Source of the DNA: Thermostichus sp047462415
Lineage (GTDB): Bacteria > Cyanobacteriota > Cyanobacteriia > Thermostichales > Thermostichaceae
Assembly: GCF_047462415.1 (NCBI RefSeq)
Contig: NZ_JANSJE010000016.1
Coordinates: forward strand, 1-64,000
Direction: 5' to 3'
Length of the DNA: 64,000 bases
Both the position numbers and the translations under genes were made by a program. This document shows, piece by piece, positions 1 to 8,000 of the stretch. The notes beneath the pieces were generated by a model, which did not search any database, had not been told where the DNA came from, and was given only the letters and a program-made list of their open reading frames with translations. Within the stretch, counting starts at the first letter, position 1. Each line of letters starts with the position of its first letter.

Positions 1-81
1 GAGGAAGCGCGAAGATTGACAACACAACCTTAAAACATCCGTTAAGTTCTGTCAATTGGCTCATTGATCCTGAGAGAGGCC

Positions 82-756
82 ATGTCTCTTCCCCGCTGGA
101 TTTTAGGGATCCACACCACCACGCCGGTTTTGGGCTTGGCCCTGCTGCCGTTGGAGCCGGAGCTGGGAGAAACCCGCATTCTGAGCCGGTGGCTGGATCG
201 GGAGATGGCAGCGCAGTTACACCCTTGCCTGAAGGAGTTCTTGGCCGGGCAGGACTGGTCGCAGGTGTCCGGGATCGCGGTCGCTTTGGGGCCGGGCAGC
301 TTTACGGGCAGCCGTTTGGGGGTGAGCGTGGCGCGCCTGCTGGGTCAGCAGTTGCACATCCCAGTGTTTGGCTACTCGGCTTTGGCCGTCCTGGCCCGTC
401 ATGCGTGGATCCAGCAGGGATCCCCGGCACAGCCCTTGACGGTGGCGGTGCAGATGGACGCCAAACGGGGAGAGTGGTATGGCGGTGTGTACTGGGTGGG
501 GGCCGAACATCTGGCTGTGGCAGTGGCCGATCAGCTCTGGGCGGAAGCGGCTTGGCAGGCGACTCTCCGAGGGTGGCCGCAGGCCTTATCTGTGGATGCC
601 GCCGATTTTCTGGATCCTGTGCCGGTGGTGGCGTTGGCAGAATTGGCCCACGCCGATTTCCGGGCCGGGTTGCGCCCTCAGTGGCAGGAGGTGCTGCCCA
701 TCTATGGTCGTCGTCCCCCCATCGATCCCCAGGTGCTGAATCCGAGTGCCCCCTGA
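82..756 (+). CDS. tsaB: tRNA threonylcarbamoyladenosine biosynthesis protein TsaB
   Basis: This is the TsaB (YeaZ) subunit that, with TsaD and TsaE, transfers the threonylcarbamoyl group to A37 of ANN-decoding tRNAs in the cytoplasm. The family signature GPGSFTGSRLGV is visible about 75 residues in, and the fold opens with the ILGIHTTTPVLGLAL strand pair typical of the ASKHA superfamily. The length (about 224 residues) fits. I chose ATG 82 because AGAGAGG lies just upstream; a TTG at 64 would add six residues. efp follows 45 bp downstream on the same strand. The variable C-terminal half is normal for TsaB, which is a catalytically inactive paralogue of TsaD. Confidence 0.93.
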   Translation: MSLPRWILGIHTTTPVLGLALLPLEPELGETRILSRWLDREMAAQLHPCLKEFLAGQDWSQVSGIAVALGPGSFTGSRLGVSVARLLGQQLHIPVFGYSALAVLARHAWIQQGSPAQPLTVAVQMDAKRGEWYGGVYWVGAEHLAVAVADQLWAEAAWQATLRGWPQALSVDAADFLDPVPVVALAELAHADFRAGLRPQWQEVLPIYGRRPPIDPQVLNPSAP

Positions 757-801
757 TCACGGTAAGATTGGGAAGTCTGAGCAACGGATCCCTCTGCCGA
801 C

Positions 802-1359
802 ATGATCTCAAGCAACGATTTGCGCCCTGGCGTCTCTGTAGAAATTGACGGAGCTCCCTACAAGGTGATCGAGTTTCTGCACGTGAAACCCGGCAAGGGA
901 GCGGCCTTTGTGCGCACCAAACTCAAAAACATGCAGACCGGCAACGTTGTGGAGAAAACCTTCCGCGCCGGGGAAACCCTGCCGGCGGCCACCATCGAAA
1001 AAGTCGAGATGCAATATCTCTACGCAGAGGGGGACAACTTGGTGTTCATGGACATGGAGACCTATGAGCAGGCCCCCATTACTGCCGCCCAAATTGGCTC
1101 CGCCGTGAAATACCTGAAAGAAAACATGCAAGTGTCAATCCTGCGTTGGAATGGGCAGGTGATCGATGTGGAGTTGCCCAACACTGTGGTTCTGGAGGTG
1201 GTGGAAACCGATCCAGGGGTGAAGGGAGATACCGCAACTGGGGGAACCAAGCCGGCCAAGCTGGAGACCGGTGCTGAGATCCAGGTGCCTTTGTTCATCA
1301 AGGTGGGGGAACGGATCCGGGTCGATACCCGCACCGACACCTATCTGGGCCGCGAGTAG
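802..1359 (+). CDS. efp: Translation elongation factor P
   Basis: EF-P relieves ribosomes stalled at polyproline stretches. The 185-residue protein has the three-domain EF-P layout. Domain I carries the loop HVKPGKGAAFVRTKLKN, which contains the modifiable Lys, and the C-terminal OB domain ends with the family pattern ERIRVDTRTDTYLGR. The ATG start gives the standard N-terminus MISSNDLRPG. It sits between tsaB and accB; efp next to accB is a common bacterial arrangement. Proline-rich proteins are encoded nearby (accB linker, the TPTP protein at 13541), so clients of EF-P exist in the same window. Confidence 0.97.
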   Translation: MISSNDLRPGVSVEIDGAPYKVIEFLHVKPGKGAAFVRTKLKNMQTGNVVEKTFRAGETLPAATIEKVEMQYLYAEGDNLVFMDMETYEQAPITAAQIGSAVKYLKENMQVSILRWNGQVIDVELPNTVVLEVVETDPGVKGDTATGGTKPAKLETGAEIQVPLFIKVGERIRVDTRTDTYLGRE

Positions 1360-1386
1360 CTTCTTCCCCCGGCTTAGGGATTTCCG

Positions 1387-1884
1387 TTGTGGACAGGTGA
1401 TGCATCAGGAGTGAGCCTTCCCTTGGATGTTGTCAATTGGCAGGAAATTCGTCTTCTCCTGGCCGCTCTGCAAGAGAGCGATGTAGCCGAACTAACCCTG
1501 GAGTACAAAGATTTTCGCCTCACCTTGCGCAAAGGGAGCGCCGAAGCTCCTCCTCCTGCCGCTCCGCCGCTGGCCCCCTCCCCTGCTCCCCCTGCAGAAG
1601 CTCCTCCTCCTGAGAGCGCTCCCAAGCCTGCCCCCAGCCACTGGGTAGAGGTGACGGCGCCGATGGTGGGCACCTTCTACAGCGCCCCTGCCCCCGGAGA
1701 AACGGATTTCGTCCAGGTTGGCCAACGGGTGAACAAGGGTCAAACTCTCTGCATCATCGAAGCCATGAAGCTGATGAACGAGATAGAGGCCGAAACAGCA
1801 GGCGTGGTGAGGGAGATTTTGGTGAGCAACGGCCAGCCGGTCGAATTTGGCCAAGTTTTAATGCGACTGGATCCCACGGGGTAA
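1387..1884 (+). CDS. accB: Biotin carboxyl carrier protein of acetyl-CoA carboxylase
   Basis: AccB carries biotin between the biotin carboxylase (AccC, encoded at 56643-57998) and the carboxyltransferase in fatty-acid synthesis. The C-terminal 75 residues are a biotinyl domain with the canonical attachment motif EAMKLMNEIEAE; the Lys is the biotinylated residue. Before it lies an Ala/Pro-rich flexible linker of about 40 residues, as usual in AccB. The start is uncertain: TTG 1387 opens the frame, but GTG 1411 or TTG 1423 (CAGGAG at 1405-1410) would give an N-terminus closer to cyanobacterial AccB. It lies 27 bp after efp, probably in one transcript. Confidence 0.95.
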   Translation: MWTGDASGVSLPLDVVNWQEIRLLLAALQESDVAELTLEYKDFRLTLRKGSAEAPPPAAPPLAPSPAPPAEAPPPESAPKPAPSHWVEVTAPMVGTFYSAPAPGETDFVQVGQRVNKGQTLCIIEAMKLMNEIEAETAGVVREILVSNGQPVEFGQVLMRLDPTG

Positions 1885-1978
1885 AGCCAGGGTGGCGCTG
1901 CCCTCCCTTGGTGCTTTATCCTGGGGGCAATAAGCTGAAGTGCAGCAGCGACACAGTCTTGAACTGGGAGCCTTCTTG

Positions 1979-4291
1979 ATGCCTCGGCGCTCTTCTTCCC
2001 AGAGTGGCTCTACCCCATTCCCCTTTCTGGAGGGGCGGGGTGCTGCTGATGGTGAGGCTGAGTCGAGCTTGCCGCTGGGGCAGCGTTTGCTGCGGGCAGG
2101 GCTCATTTCCCAATCCCAGTTGGCCCAGGCCCTGCGGGAGCAGCAGCAAAACCACCTCAAGTTGGGAGAAGTGTGCCTCGAGCACGGCTGGCTCACCCTG
2201 CCCGATCTCTACCGCTTTTTGCCCAGCCAGTCCCTTTCTCTGGGGGAGATTTTGGTGGCGCTGGGCCATTTGGATTTCGAGCAGTTGCGGGTTGCTCTGG
2301 CCCAACAGCGTCGTTACGGGCGGAAACTGGGGGAGATTCTCGCCTGGAAAGGTTGGGTACAGCCGGCCATTTTGGATCGCGCCTTGGATGTGCAGGTGCA
2401 ACTGCAACAGATGGCTTCCTCCAATGCGTGGGAGGCGCTGCAGCCTTTTTTGGCCAGGGATCCCCAGCCAACCCCCCAAAGCTCTGCAGCCGGGGATCCT
2501 CTCTGGGGGGTGGAGCCGGCTCTGCCCGTACCGGAAGAGGCCAGGATTCGGCCACCCGGGCTTGACTCTGAAGTTGGGGAAGTTCCCGTCTCCAGAACAA
2601 CAGCCACGGCAGCCCTAGATCCTTTTGCTGATGAGCCTCAACCGGCCACCTTGGCCGACTACCGCAAGCAAGTGGAAGCCTTGCAGCTGCAAATCGAGCT
2701 CCAGGAACAGGAATGGGATCGGATCCTGGCCAACATGAATCAGCAGATTGCCGATTTTCAAAGCCAGTATCAACAGCGCATTCAAAAACTGGAAGCCACC
2801 ATCCGCCTCCAACAAGTGGAGCTCCAGCATCAGGCCACGTTACAGCAGGATTTGCGAGTTTGGCGGGAACAACTGCAACGGCTGGAAACGGAGTTGGCCC
2901 TTGTCCGCGCTGCGGAGCAAAAAGCGCAGCGGCAGTTGCAAACCCAGCGAGACTGCTATCAATCCGAATTGGAGCAGTTGCAAGAGCAGATCCAAATTCT
3001 GCAGAAACGCCAGTTGGACTCGGTGCCCGGCAGTGTTGTGGCCGACCTACGCGCCCAATTGGAGGCCGCACTTCATCAGATCCAGCAGCTCCGGTCGGAG
3101 CGGGATCAGTTGCAGGCCCAACTGGCCCGGCAAGTTGCAGAGTCAGAGGCTGCCCTATCCCCGCATCTGGACGCTTCCCGGCCCGAGCAGGTTGCCACCC
3201 CAGAGCAACCGATTGCGGAGCTGAGAGCCGCTGTGCAGAGGTGGCAAGAGCGCTACGCTCAGCTACAGCAAGAGCACGAAACCCAAATGGCGCGGCTTTC
3301 CGGCTACGTTCCCCCAGAGCAGGTGGAGAGCTTGCAGGCGCAGCAACAACAACTGCAAGCGGAAGTGGCGCGGTTGATGGCAGCCAACCGTGACTACGAA
3401 GCGCACACTGCCCAACTGGAGGAGCAACGGCAGCAGAGCGAAGCTTTGATCCAGCAGCTCAGGGCAGAACAGGCTGAGGCCGAGCAGCGCATTGTCCAAC
3501 TGGAGGGATCCCTGCAAGCCCGCCAGGAAGCCCTGGAACAGGCTCAGCAGCAACTCAAAAGCATGGGATCCCGCCTCAGCGCCCTCCAACAGCAGCAGGC
3601 CAACTTGACGGTGGAGCTGCGAGACGCGCGGGAGCTGCTGGCGGCCTACCGACAGAGCTTGGAGACTTTACAAGAGAACCTCAAAGTTGAGCAGAACCGC
3701 AACCGTCTGCTGCAGGTGAGTTACGAACAGCAGAAGCTGATCGCCGAGGCCGCCCAAGCCCAGTTGAGAGCAGCCAACCTCCCAACCGCCAAAGAGGGGT
3801 TGGCGCATTCGTCTGGGCCTGCCAGGGGGACGGAGGAGCCTGGGCTCAACGCCGGGGAGCTTCCCGCCAATCCTGAAGACCCGCCGACGGATCCCTTGTT
3901 GGCGGAGCTTACCCCGTGGGCCAGGCATCTGTTCCAAAACTTGCAGGAGGCGGGCCTGCTGGATCGGCCCCAGATCGAACACATCCTCAGCCGTTGGCAA
4001 CAGGCGGGGGGCAAGCTGACGACAGTTATCGGCGAGTGTGCGGGCCTGAAGGCGACCACGATCAAATTCTTTGCCGATGGGGGATATTCGGCCCGGCTGT
4101 CGGGGTGCCACACGCTGGGAGAGTTCCTCAAGGCTGCCGACTTGTTGGCTGCTGAGGTGCTGGAGTTCTTGCCGCCAATGGATGAAGCTTCCCCACACTG
4201 GGGGGATTCCTTGGTGGAGCGGGGGTTGTTGCGACCGGAGACGCTGCAGTATTTCCGCAAGCACTTCCTGTCGGCTCCCGCCAACCGATAA
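1979..4291 (+). CDS. Long coiled-coil protein with GspE_N-like N-terminal region
   Basis: I cannot assign a function. The first 150 residues contain repeated motifs of the kind found in type II secretion/MshE N-terminal domains (for example LLRAGLISQSQLAQALREQQ, then KLGEVCLEHGWL and RKLGEILAWKGWV). Residues of about 215-590 are a continuous Gln/Glu/Leu-rich coiled coil, and a conserved-looking globular tail of about 120 residues follows (ELTPWARHLFQNLQEAGLL onward), itself with a 'LLDRPQIEHIL...LVERGLLRPETLQYF' arrangement. ATG 1979 is preferred to GTG 1940 because GGGAG lies about 10 nt upstream. No signal peptide or membrane segment is visible, so it is probably cytoplasmic. holB starts 20 bp downstream, so the two may be co-transcribed. 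Confidence 0.75.
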   Translation: MPRRSSSQSGSTPFPFLEGRGAADGEAESSLPLGQRLLRAGLISQSQLAQALREQQQNHLKLGEVCLEHGWLTLPDLYRFLPSQSLSLGEILVALGHLDFEQLRVALAQQRRYGRKLGEILAWKGWVQPAILDRALDVQVQLQQMASSNAWEALQPFLARDPQPTPQSSAAGDPLWGVEPALPVPEEARIRPPGLDSEVGEVPVSRTTATAALDPFADEPQPATLADYRKQVEALQLQIELQEQEWDRILANMNQQIADFQSQYQQRIQKLEATIRLQQVELQHQATLQQDLRVWREQLQRLETELALVRAAEQKAQRQLQTQRDCYQSELEQLQEQIQILQKRQLDSVPGSVVADLRAQLEAALHQIQQLRSERDQLQAQLARQVAESEAALSPHLDASRPEQVATPEQPIAELRAAVQRWQERYAQLQQEHETQMARLSGYVPPEQVESLQAQQQQLQAEVARLMAANRDYEAHTAQLEEQRQQSEALIQQLRAEQAEAEQRIVQLEGSLQARQEALEQAQQQLKSMGSRLSALQQQQANLTVELRDARELLAAYRQSLETLQENLKVEQNRNRLLQVSYEQQKLIAEAAQAQLRAANLPTAKEGLAHSSGPARGTEEPGLNAGELPANPEDPPTDPLLAELTPWARHLFQNLQEAGLLDRPQIEHILSRWQQAGGKLTTVIGECAGLKATTIKFFADGGYSARLSGCHTLGEFLKAADLLAAEVLEFLPPMDEASPHWGDSLVERGLLRPETLQYFRKHFLSAPANR

Positions 4292-4311
4292 CCTCATCCT
4301 CTCCTGCTGAG

Positions 4312-5367
4312 ATGATGTTTGGAGTTGCAGCCGCCGAGACCCCTGACCCGGTGAAGGTCTTGCCCCCGCAGCGCATTGTTGGCCAGGAGACGGCAGCGCG
4401 GCTGCTGGTGGCGGCGCTGGAGAAGGGGCGGGTGACTTCCAGCTACTGTTTCTTGGGCCCCCAGGGGGTGGGTCGGGGGCTGATGGCCCGGTGGTTTGCC
4501 CAGGCACTCCTGTGCGAAGCCAGCTTTGGGATCCCTTGCGGCAAGTGCTCAAGCTGCCGTTGGCTGCTGGCGGGCAACCATCCCGACCTCCATTGGGTCA
4601 ACCCCACCTACCTGCACCAGGGCCGTCTGATCCCGGCAGAATCCCCGGAGGCGCAAACTTTGCAGCGGCGCTCGCCACCCCAAATTCGCCTGGAGCAGGT
4701 GCAGGGAATAGCTCGCTTTTGTTCCCGTAGGCCGATTCCTGCGAGGACTCCGTCCTGCTTACGCGAACGGCGCTCGGTGGTGGTGCTGGAGGGAGCGGAA
4801 ACCTTGGCAGAAAGCGCTGCCAATGCCTTGTTGAAAACCCTGGAGGAGCCGGGCCCGGCTCACATCATTCTCATCGCCTCCCAGGCGGCCTCCCTGTTGC
4901 CAACCCTGCTGTCCCGCTGCCAGATGGTGCCGTTTCGCCGCCTCAGCCCAGAAGAGGTGGAGCGGGTGTTGGGTGGGTTGGGTTGTCCAGATCTGGCAGG
5001 GATCCCCCGATCCGAGCTGATCGCCTTGGCCCAGGGCAGCCCCGGCCTGGCGTTGCTGGCCCAGCAGCACCTGCGGGAGATTCCGCCATCGCTACTGGAG
5101 GAACTCAAACGTTGGCCTTGGCACTTTTCTCTTCAGCAGGCGTTGGAACTGGGCAGAGCGGTGGCCGGTTTGGAGCTGCCGGCGCAACTGTGGCTGATCG
5201 ACTATTTGCAACAGCATTTCAGGCCTACAGCCCCCTATCGCGAGTGGGCGCAGGGATCCCGTCAGGCAATCCAGCAGTTGGAGCGCATTCGCCAACAGCT
5301 TTTACAACTGGTGCAGCCGCGCCTCTGTTGGGAGGTCAACCTTGCCAGGATTAGGCCGGGTGGGTGA
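4312..5367 (+). CDS. holB: DNA polymerase III delta' subunit (clamp loader)
   Basis: Delta' is the non-ATPase stator of the sliding-clamp loader. Residues 20-60 match the AAA+ start (RIVGQETAARLL, SSYCFLGPQGVGRG); the P-loop Lys is replaced by Arg, as expected for delta', which does not hydrolyse ATP. A zinc module is formed by Cys68, 76, 79 and 82, and the SRC motif (LLSRCQMVPFRRL) is present. Between RRPIPA and RRSVVVLEG there are eight extra residues, RTPSCLRE, encoded exactly by a 24-nt dispersed repeat (4744-4767; see findings). The 3' end overlaps the convergent hisZ by 17 bp. Confidence 0.9.
   Translation: MMFGVAAAETPDPVKVLPPQRIVGQETAARLLVAALEKGRVTSSYCFLGPQGVGRGLMARWFAQALLCEASFGIPCGKCSSCRWLLAGNHPDLHWVNPTYLHQGRLIPAESPEAQTLQRRSPPQIRLEQVQGIARFCSRRPIPARTPSCLRERRSVVVLEGAETLAESAANALLKTLEEPGPAHIILIASQAASLLPTLLSRCQMVPFRRLSPEEVERVLGGLGCPDLAGIPRSELIALAQGSPGLALLAQQHLREIPPSLLEELKRWPWHFSLQQALELGRAVAGLELPAQLWLIDYLQQHFRPTAPYREWAQGSRQAIQQLERIRQQLLQLVQPRLCWEVNLARIRPGG
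4744..4767 (-). repeat. 24-nt dispersed element, copy 1 (inside holB)
   Basis: Read on the - strand this copy contains CGCGTAAGCAGGACGGAGTC. It is in frame with holB codons 145-152 and adds eight residues in a loop where other delta' proteins are shorter (the comparison with relatives is from memory). Three further copies lie at 6546-6569, 38922-38945 and 41872-41895. Confidence 0.6.
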
Positions 5368-6610
5368 TGTGGTAGCTGCCGTCGGCCTGTACCCAGGCGA
5401 TCTCCGGGATCCGACACCGGCGGGCGTAGGCTTCGATCTCTTCGGGGTCCCGATCCAGCAACTCCAGCTCTACTGCTTCTGATGCTCGCCAGCGGGCGGC
5501 CAAAGCCAGCGCCGCCGGGATCCCCGCCGGCACCAGGGGCACCACCAACCGCTTGCAGACCATCGCCTCGGTTTGGGGATCAGGGGGCAAGAGCCGCAGC
5601 AGCGTATCCGGCAGCAGGGTAAAGCCGATCCCCGGCTGTTCCACTTGCTGAGGGCTGTAGAGGGCATGCAGCCGGTCGTAACGTCCTCCCAAGGCGATGA
5701 CCTCCCCGGCGGCCACCGCCTGAAAAACGATGCCGGTGTAGTAAGCCAGGGTTTGCAGCAGGCTCAGATCCAGCACCACCTGCACTCCATGATCCTGGAG
5801 CACCTGGCAGAGCTGCCGCAGATCCCGCAGCCGCTCAGGCGGCACTGGCAGCCGCGCCAGGTTAGAAAGAACCTGAGCGGGCTGGCCCCGCAGCCCCAGG
5901 ATTTGCAGGCCAATCTGGCGGGCGGCTTCCGGCAAAGGGGCCGATTCTAGGTAAACGTAGTCGAGCCGGGCAATGGCACGGCGCACCGCCGCTTGAGCCG
6001 TGGGGGCAACTGGGCTGAGCAGGCTTTCGGTCAGGCCCACATCGCCCAGCAGCAGCGTCCAAGCGGAGATGCCGACCGAGCGAATGCAATCGGCCAACAG
6101 CAGCAGGATCTCGGCATCGGCCAGCCATCCGCCCGCCCCGATCAGCTCCACCCCGGACTGAAAAAACTCCTGGCTGCTGTAGGATCCCTCCTCCCGCCGG
6201 CTGTTGCGGAAAACGCTGCCGTGGTAGTAGAGCCGCAGCGGCAAAGGCCCGCCGGCTAGACGGGTGGCCGCCGCCCGCACAAGGGAAGCGGTGAACTCCG
6301 GGCGCAGCCCCAGCATCATCCCTTCGCCATCCCGCAGTTGCAGCACCGCCTCGGCGCGGATGGATCCCCCCGCCAGCAGTGTTTCCAGCCGCTCCAGGGT
6401 GGGGGTGATGAGGCGCTGGTAGCCGTAGCGGCGAAAAACCTGGGTGAGCTGAGCCTCCAGCCTCTCCCGTCGCTGTACTTCCCGGGGCAGCAAATCGCGG
6501 GCGCCGCTGGGGGGGCGCAGGCTGCTGGAAAGGGTGGAAGCAGCTAAGGACTCCGTCCCGCTGACGCGATCGTACACAGGCTGCTCCGGCAGAGTGTCCT
6601 GCCGCATCAT
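5351..6610 (-). CDS. hisZ: ATP phosphoribosyltransferase regulatory subunit HisZ
   Basis: HisZ is a histidyl-tRNA-synthetase-like protein that binds the short form of HisG and makes the first enzyme of histidine synthesis active and feedback-sensitive. The 419-residue sequence has class II synthetase-like motifs: GARDLLPREVQRRERLEAQL (motif 1 region), LRPEFTASLVRAAATRLAGGPLPLRLYYHGSVFR (motif 2 region) and GGRYDRL. The anticodon-binding domain of true HisRS is largely missing, supporting HisZ. The N-terminus has a non-conserved extension (RVSGTESL) encoded by a 24-nt dispersed element. It lies 15 bp downstream of the nicotinamidase-like gene on the same strand, probably in the same transcript. 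Confidence 0.88.
   Translation of the reverse strand: MMRQDTLPEQPVYDRVSGTESLAASTLSSSLRPPSGARDLLPREVQRRERLEAQLTQVFRRYGYQRLITPTLERLETLLAGGSIRAEAVLQLRDGEGMMLGLRPEFTASLVRAAATRLAGGPLPLRLYYHGSVFRNSRREEGSYSSQEFFQSGVELIGAGGWLADAEILLLLADCIRSVGISAWTLLLGDVGLTESLLSPVAPTAQAAVRRAIARLDYVYLESAPLPEAARQIGLQILGLRGQPAQVLSNLARLPVPPERLRDLRQLCQVLQDHGVQVVLDLSLLQTLAYYTGIVFQAVAAGEVIALGGRYDRLHALYSPQQVEQPGIGFTLLPDTLLRLLPPDPQTEAMVCKRLVVPLVPAGIPAALALAARWRASEAVELELLDRDPEEIEAYARRCRIPEIAWVQADGSYHITHPA
6546..6569 (-). repeat. 24-nt dispersed element, copy 2 (inside hisZ)
   Basis: On the - strand this copy reads CGCGTCAGCGGGACGGAGTC plus CTT and encodes RVSGTESL in the N-terminal extension of HisZ. It differs from the other copies at about five of 24 positions and keeps the hisZ frame. 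Confidence 0.6.
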
Positions 6611-6625
6611 ACTGGATCTGCGGGG

Positions 6626-7696
6626 TCAGCCGGGATCCCTGGGAAACTCAGGCCACTCCCAGATGGGGTCGGTGGAGCGCACCCGGTGCATCCCGGCGGC
6701 GGCAAAGCGGGCGAAGGCCGCCTCCGCCTGCTCGCTGAAATCCACCCCGCCGGGGATCACCACCGCTGAGGTGCAATCTTCCAGAAGATAAACTTTCTTA
6801 GCCAGGCTGGGATCCGTGGCTTGGATCTCCTGCAACAGGTCGTTCACCGTCCAGGCCACACAGTGGCTTTTGGCTTGGCCAGCCACGATCAGCGCGTCAA
6901 ACTGCAACAGGTGGCAGATGAGGGACGCGTTTTTCTCGTCGATGGGATCCCCTTCCGGCCCGGTCAAGACCTCCGGACTGAGCACGGAATAATTTTCTGT
7001 CAAGGGGTTGGCTCCCTTGAGCTGCAGGCTGGGCTGGCTGTGGCGGGCCATGCCGTGAAAGAAGATCGCCTCTTCCACCGCCGGCACCAGAGCATGGCCG
7101 ATCCCTCCCAACATGGAGTGGTAGGGCCAGACGATGAGGGGATATTTGCCCCCTTGCTCCAACTGCTCGGCGTAGTGCAGGGCATAAACCTGCAGCCGCG
7201 TCAGATCCCCTTGGGTGAGGTTGGCAGCCATTGCGGGGTTCACCCGCCACCGCCCGCAGCGAATATCGGCTGCCGAAATGGCCGTGGCCGGTTCAGGATG
7301 GGCTCCCTGCGCGTCCACCCAAAAGACGGGGTGGAAAATCTGCATGGCTGTGTGGGTGTCGAGGGTGGCGATGATCTGGGTGATGTGGGCCAAGTTGCGA
7401 TAGATAAACTGACAAAGCCGTCGATTGTCTTCCACCGCACCCAAACCGCTGGAGCCGGCCACAAACAGCTCAAAGCCAGGGATGCAAAAGGTATTCTGCA
7501 CATCGATCAGCAACAAGCCCACCCGCACCCGATCGGCCTCTGCCGGTGGGATCCCGTGCTCCTTGGCCCAGCGCTCGGCTTCTGCTGCCCGCTGTTGGTA
7601 GGGCACCCGCCAGATCTCTCCCACCCGCTCCGGCGCAAAGTGGGGCGGCAGGCCCGCCGGCGCCTCAACAGCTAGCTCCTCTAGCATGGGATTCAT
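6626..7696 (-). CDS. Isochorismatase-superfamily hydrolase, probable nicotinamidase
   Basis: Likely a cysteine hydrolase that deamidates nicotinamide to nicotinate for NAD salvage. From the ATG at 7696 (356 residues) the superfamily core is visible: LLLIDVQNTF with Asp65, a metal-site pattern D113-T-H115...H122 (TLDTHTAMQIFH, as in PncA DxHxxxxxFH), and AGQAKSHCVAW with candidate nucleophile Cys279. It is longer than classic PncA (about 200 residues) because of inserts around residues 125-255. The frame extends upstream to 7822, but an inverted-repeat operator (7765-7789) and GGAAGAA before ATG 7696 favour the short start. It is divergent from pncB, whose enzyme would use its product, which supports the NAD role; the exact substrate is inference. 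Confidence 0.75.
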   Translation of the reverse strand: MNPMLEELAVEAPAGLPPHFAPERVGEIWRVPYQQRAAEAERWAKEHGIPPAEADRVRVGLLLIDVQNTFCIPGFELFVAGSSGLGAVEDNRRLCQFIYRNLAHITQIIATLDTHTAMQIFHPVFWVDAQGAHPEPATAISAADIRCGRWRVNPAMAANLTQGDLTRLQVYALHYAEQLEQGGKYPLIVWPYHSMLGGIGHALVPAVEEAIFFHGMARHSQPSLQLKGANPLTENYSVLSPEVLTGPEGDPIDEKNASLICHLLQFDALIVAGQAKSHCVAWTVNDLLQEIQATDPSLAKKVYLLEDCTSAVVIPGGVDFSEQAEAAFARFAAAGMHRVRSTDPIWEWPEFPRDPG

Positions 7697-7764
7697 GGCG
7701 TTCTTCCACTGCAACTTGGCCGACCTCGCACAAGCGCGCTCAGGGTTGACGGGGTCGGGTGGAT

Positions 7765-7789
7765 ACTTATGGTTAATCTTACTATAAGT
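7765..7789. promoter_or_regulatory. Candidate NAD-salvage operator, site 1
   Basis: Inverted repeat ACTTATGGT - 7 nt - ACTATAAGT; the arms match at eight of nine positions. It lies about 70 bp upstream of the nicotinamidase-like start at 7696. The same 9-7-9 architecture recurs at 7921-7945 in front of pncB. The cognate repressor is not in the window; an NrtR- or NiaR-type NAD regulator is a reasonable guess but unproven. Confidence 0.6.
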
Positions 7790-7854
7790 CGGGGCTAGAG
7801 TTTTGCCCAGGTGGCCGCTCATGTTCTCGGCTACGTTTGGGTTGGGTGTTTTGT

Positions 7855-7877
7855 CAAGACTGGTTTTTCCAGTCTTG
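7855..7877. terminator. Perfect 9-bp hairpin between the two divergent genes
   Basis: CAAGACTGG, loop TTTTT, CCAGTCTTG. It sits midway between two divergent promoters. There is no T-tract after the stem on either strand, so intrinsic termination is doubtful; it could be another protein-binding palindrome. The remainder of 7697-8000 shows only this hairpin and the two candidate operators. Confidence 0.4.
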
Positions 7878-7920
7878 CGGGGGTTGTGGTGCTGCTTGTG
7901 GATCCCTGACAGGCAGGCTT

Positions 7921-7945
7921 ACTTATGGTAGGTTTCACTATAACT
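7921..7945. promoter_or_regulatory. Candidate NAD-salvage operator, site 2
   Basis: ACTTATGGT - 7 nt - ACTATAACT, the same left arm as site 1 and a right arm with one difference. It ends 55 bp upstream of the pncB ATG, a position suited to blocking RNA polymerase. Confidence 0.6.
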
Positions 7946-8000
7946 TTGGCGGCAACCCGCCGCGTGCTCCCGTCCCCCTCCACCTGCCCTGAGGTTTTTC

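Noticed and set aside
6821..7675. 284-codon + strand frame opposite the nicotinamidase-like gene
   Set aside because: The - strand frame has conserved hydrolase motifs; this one has none.
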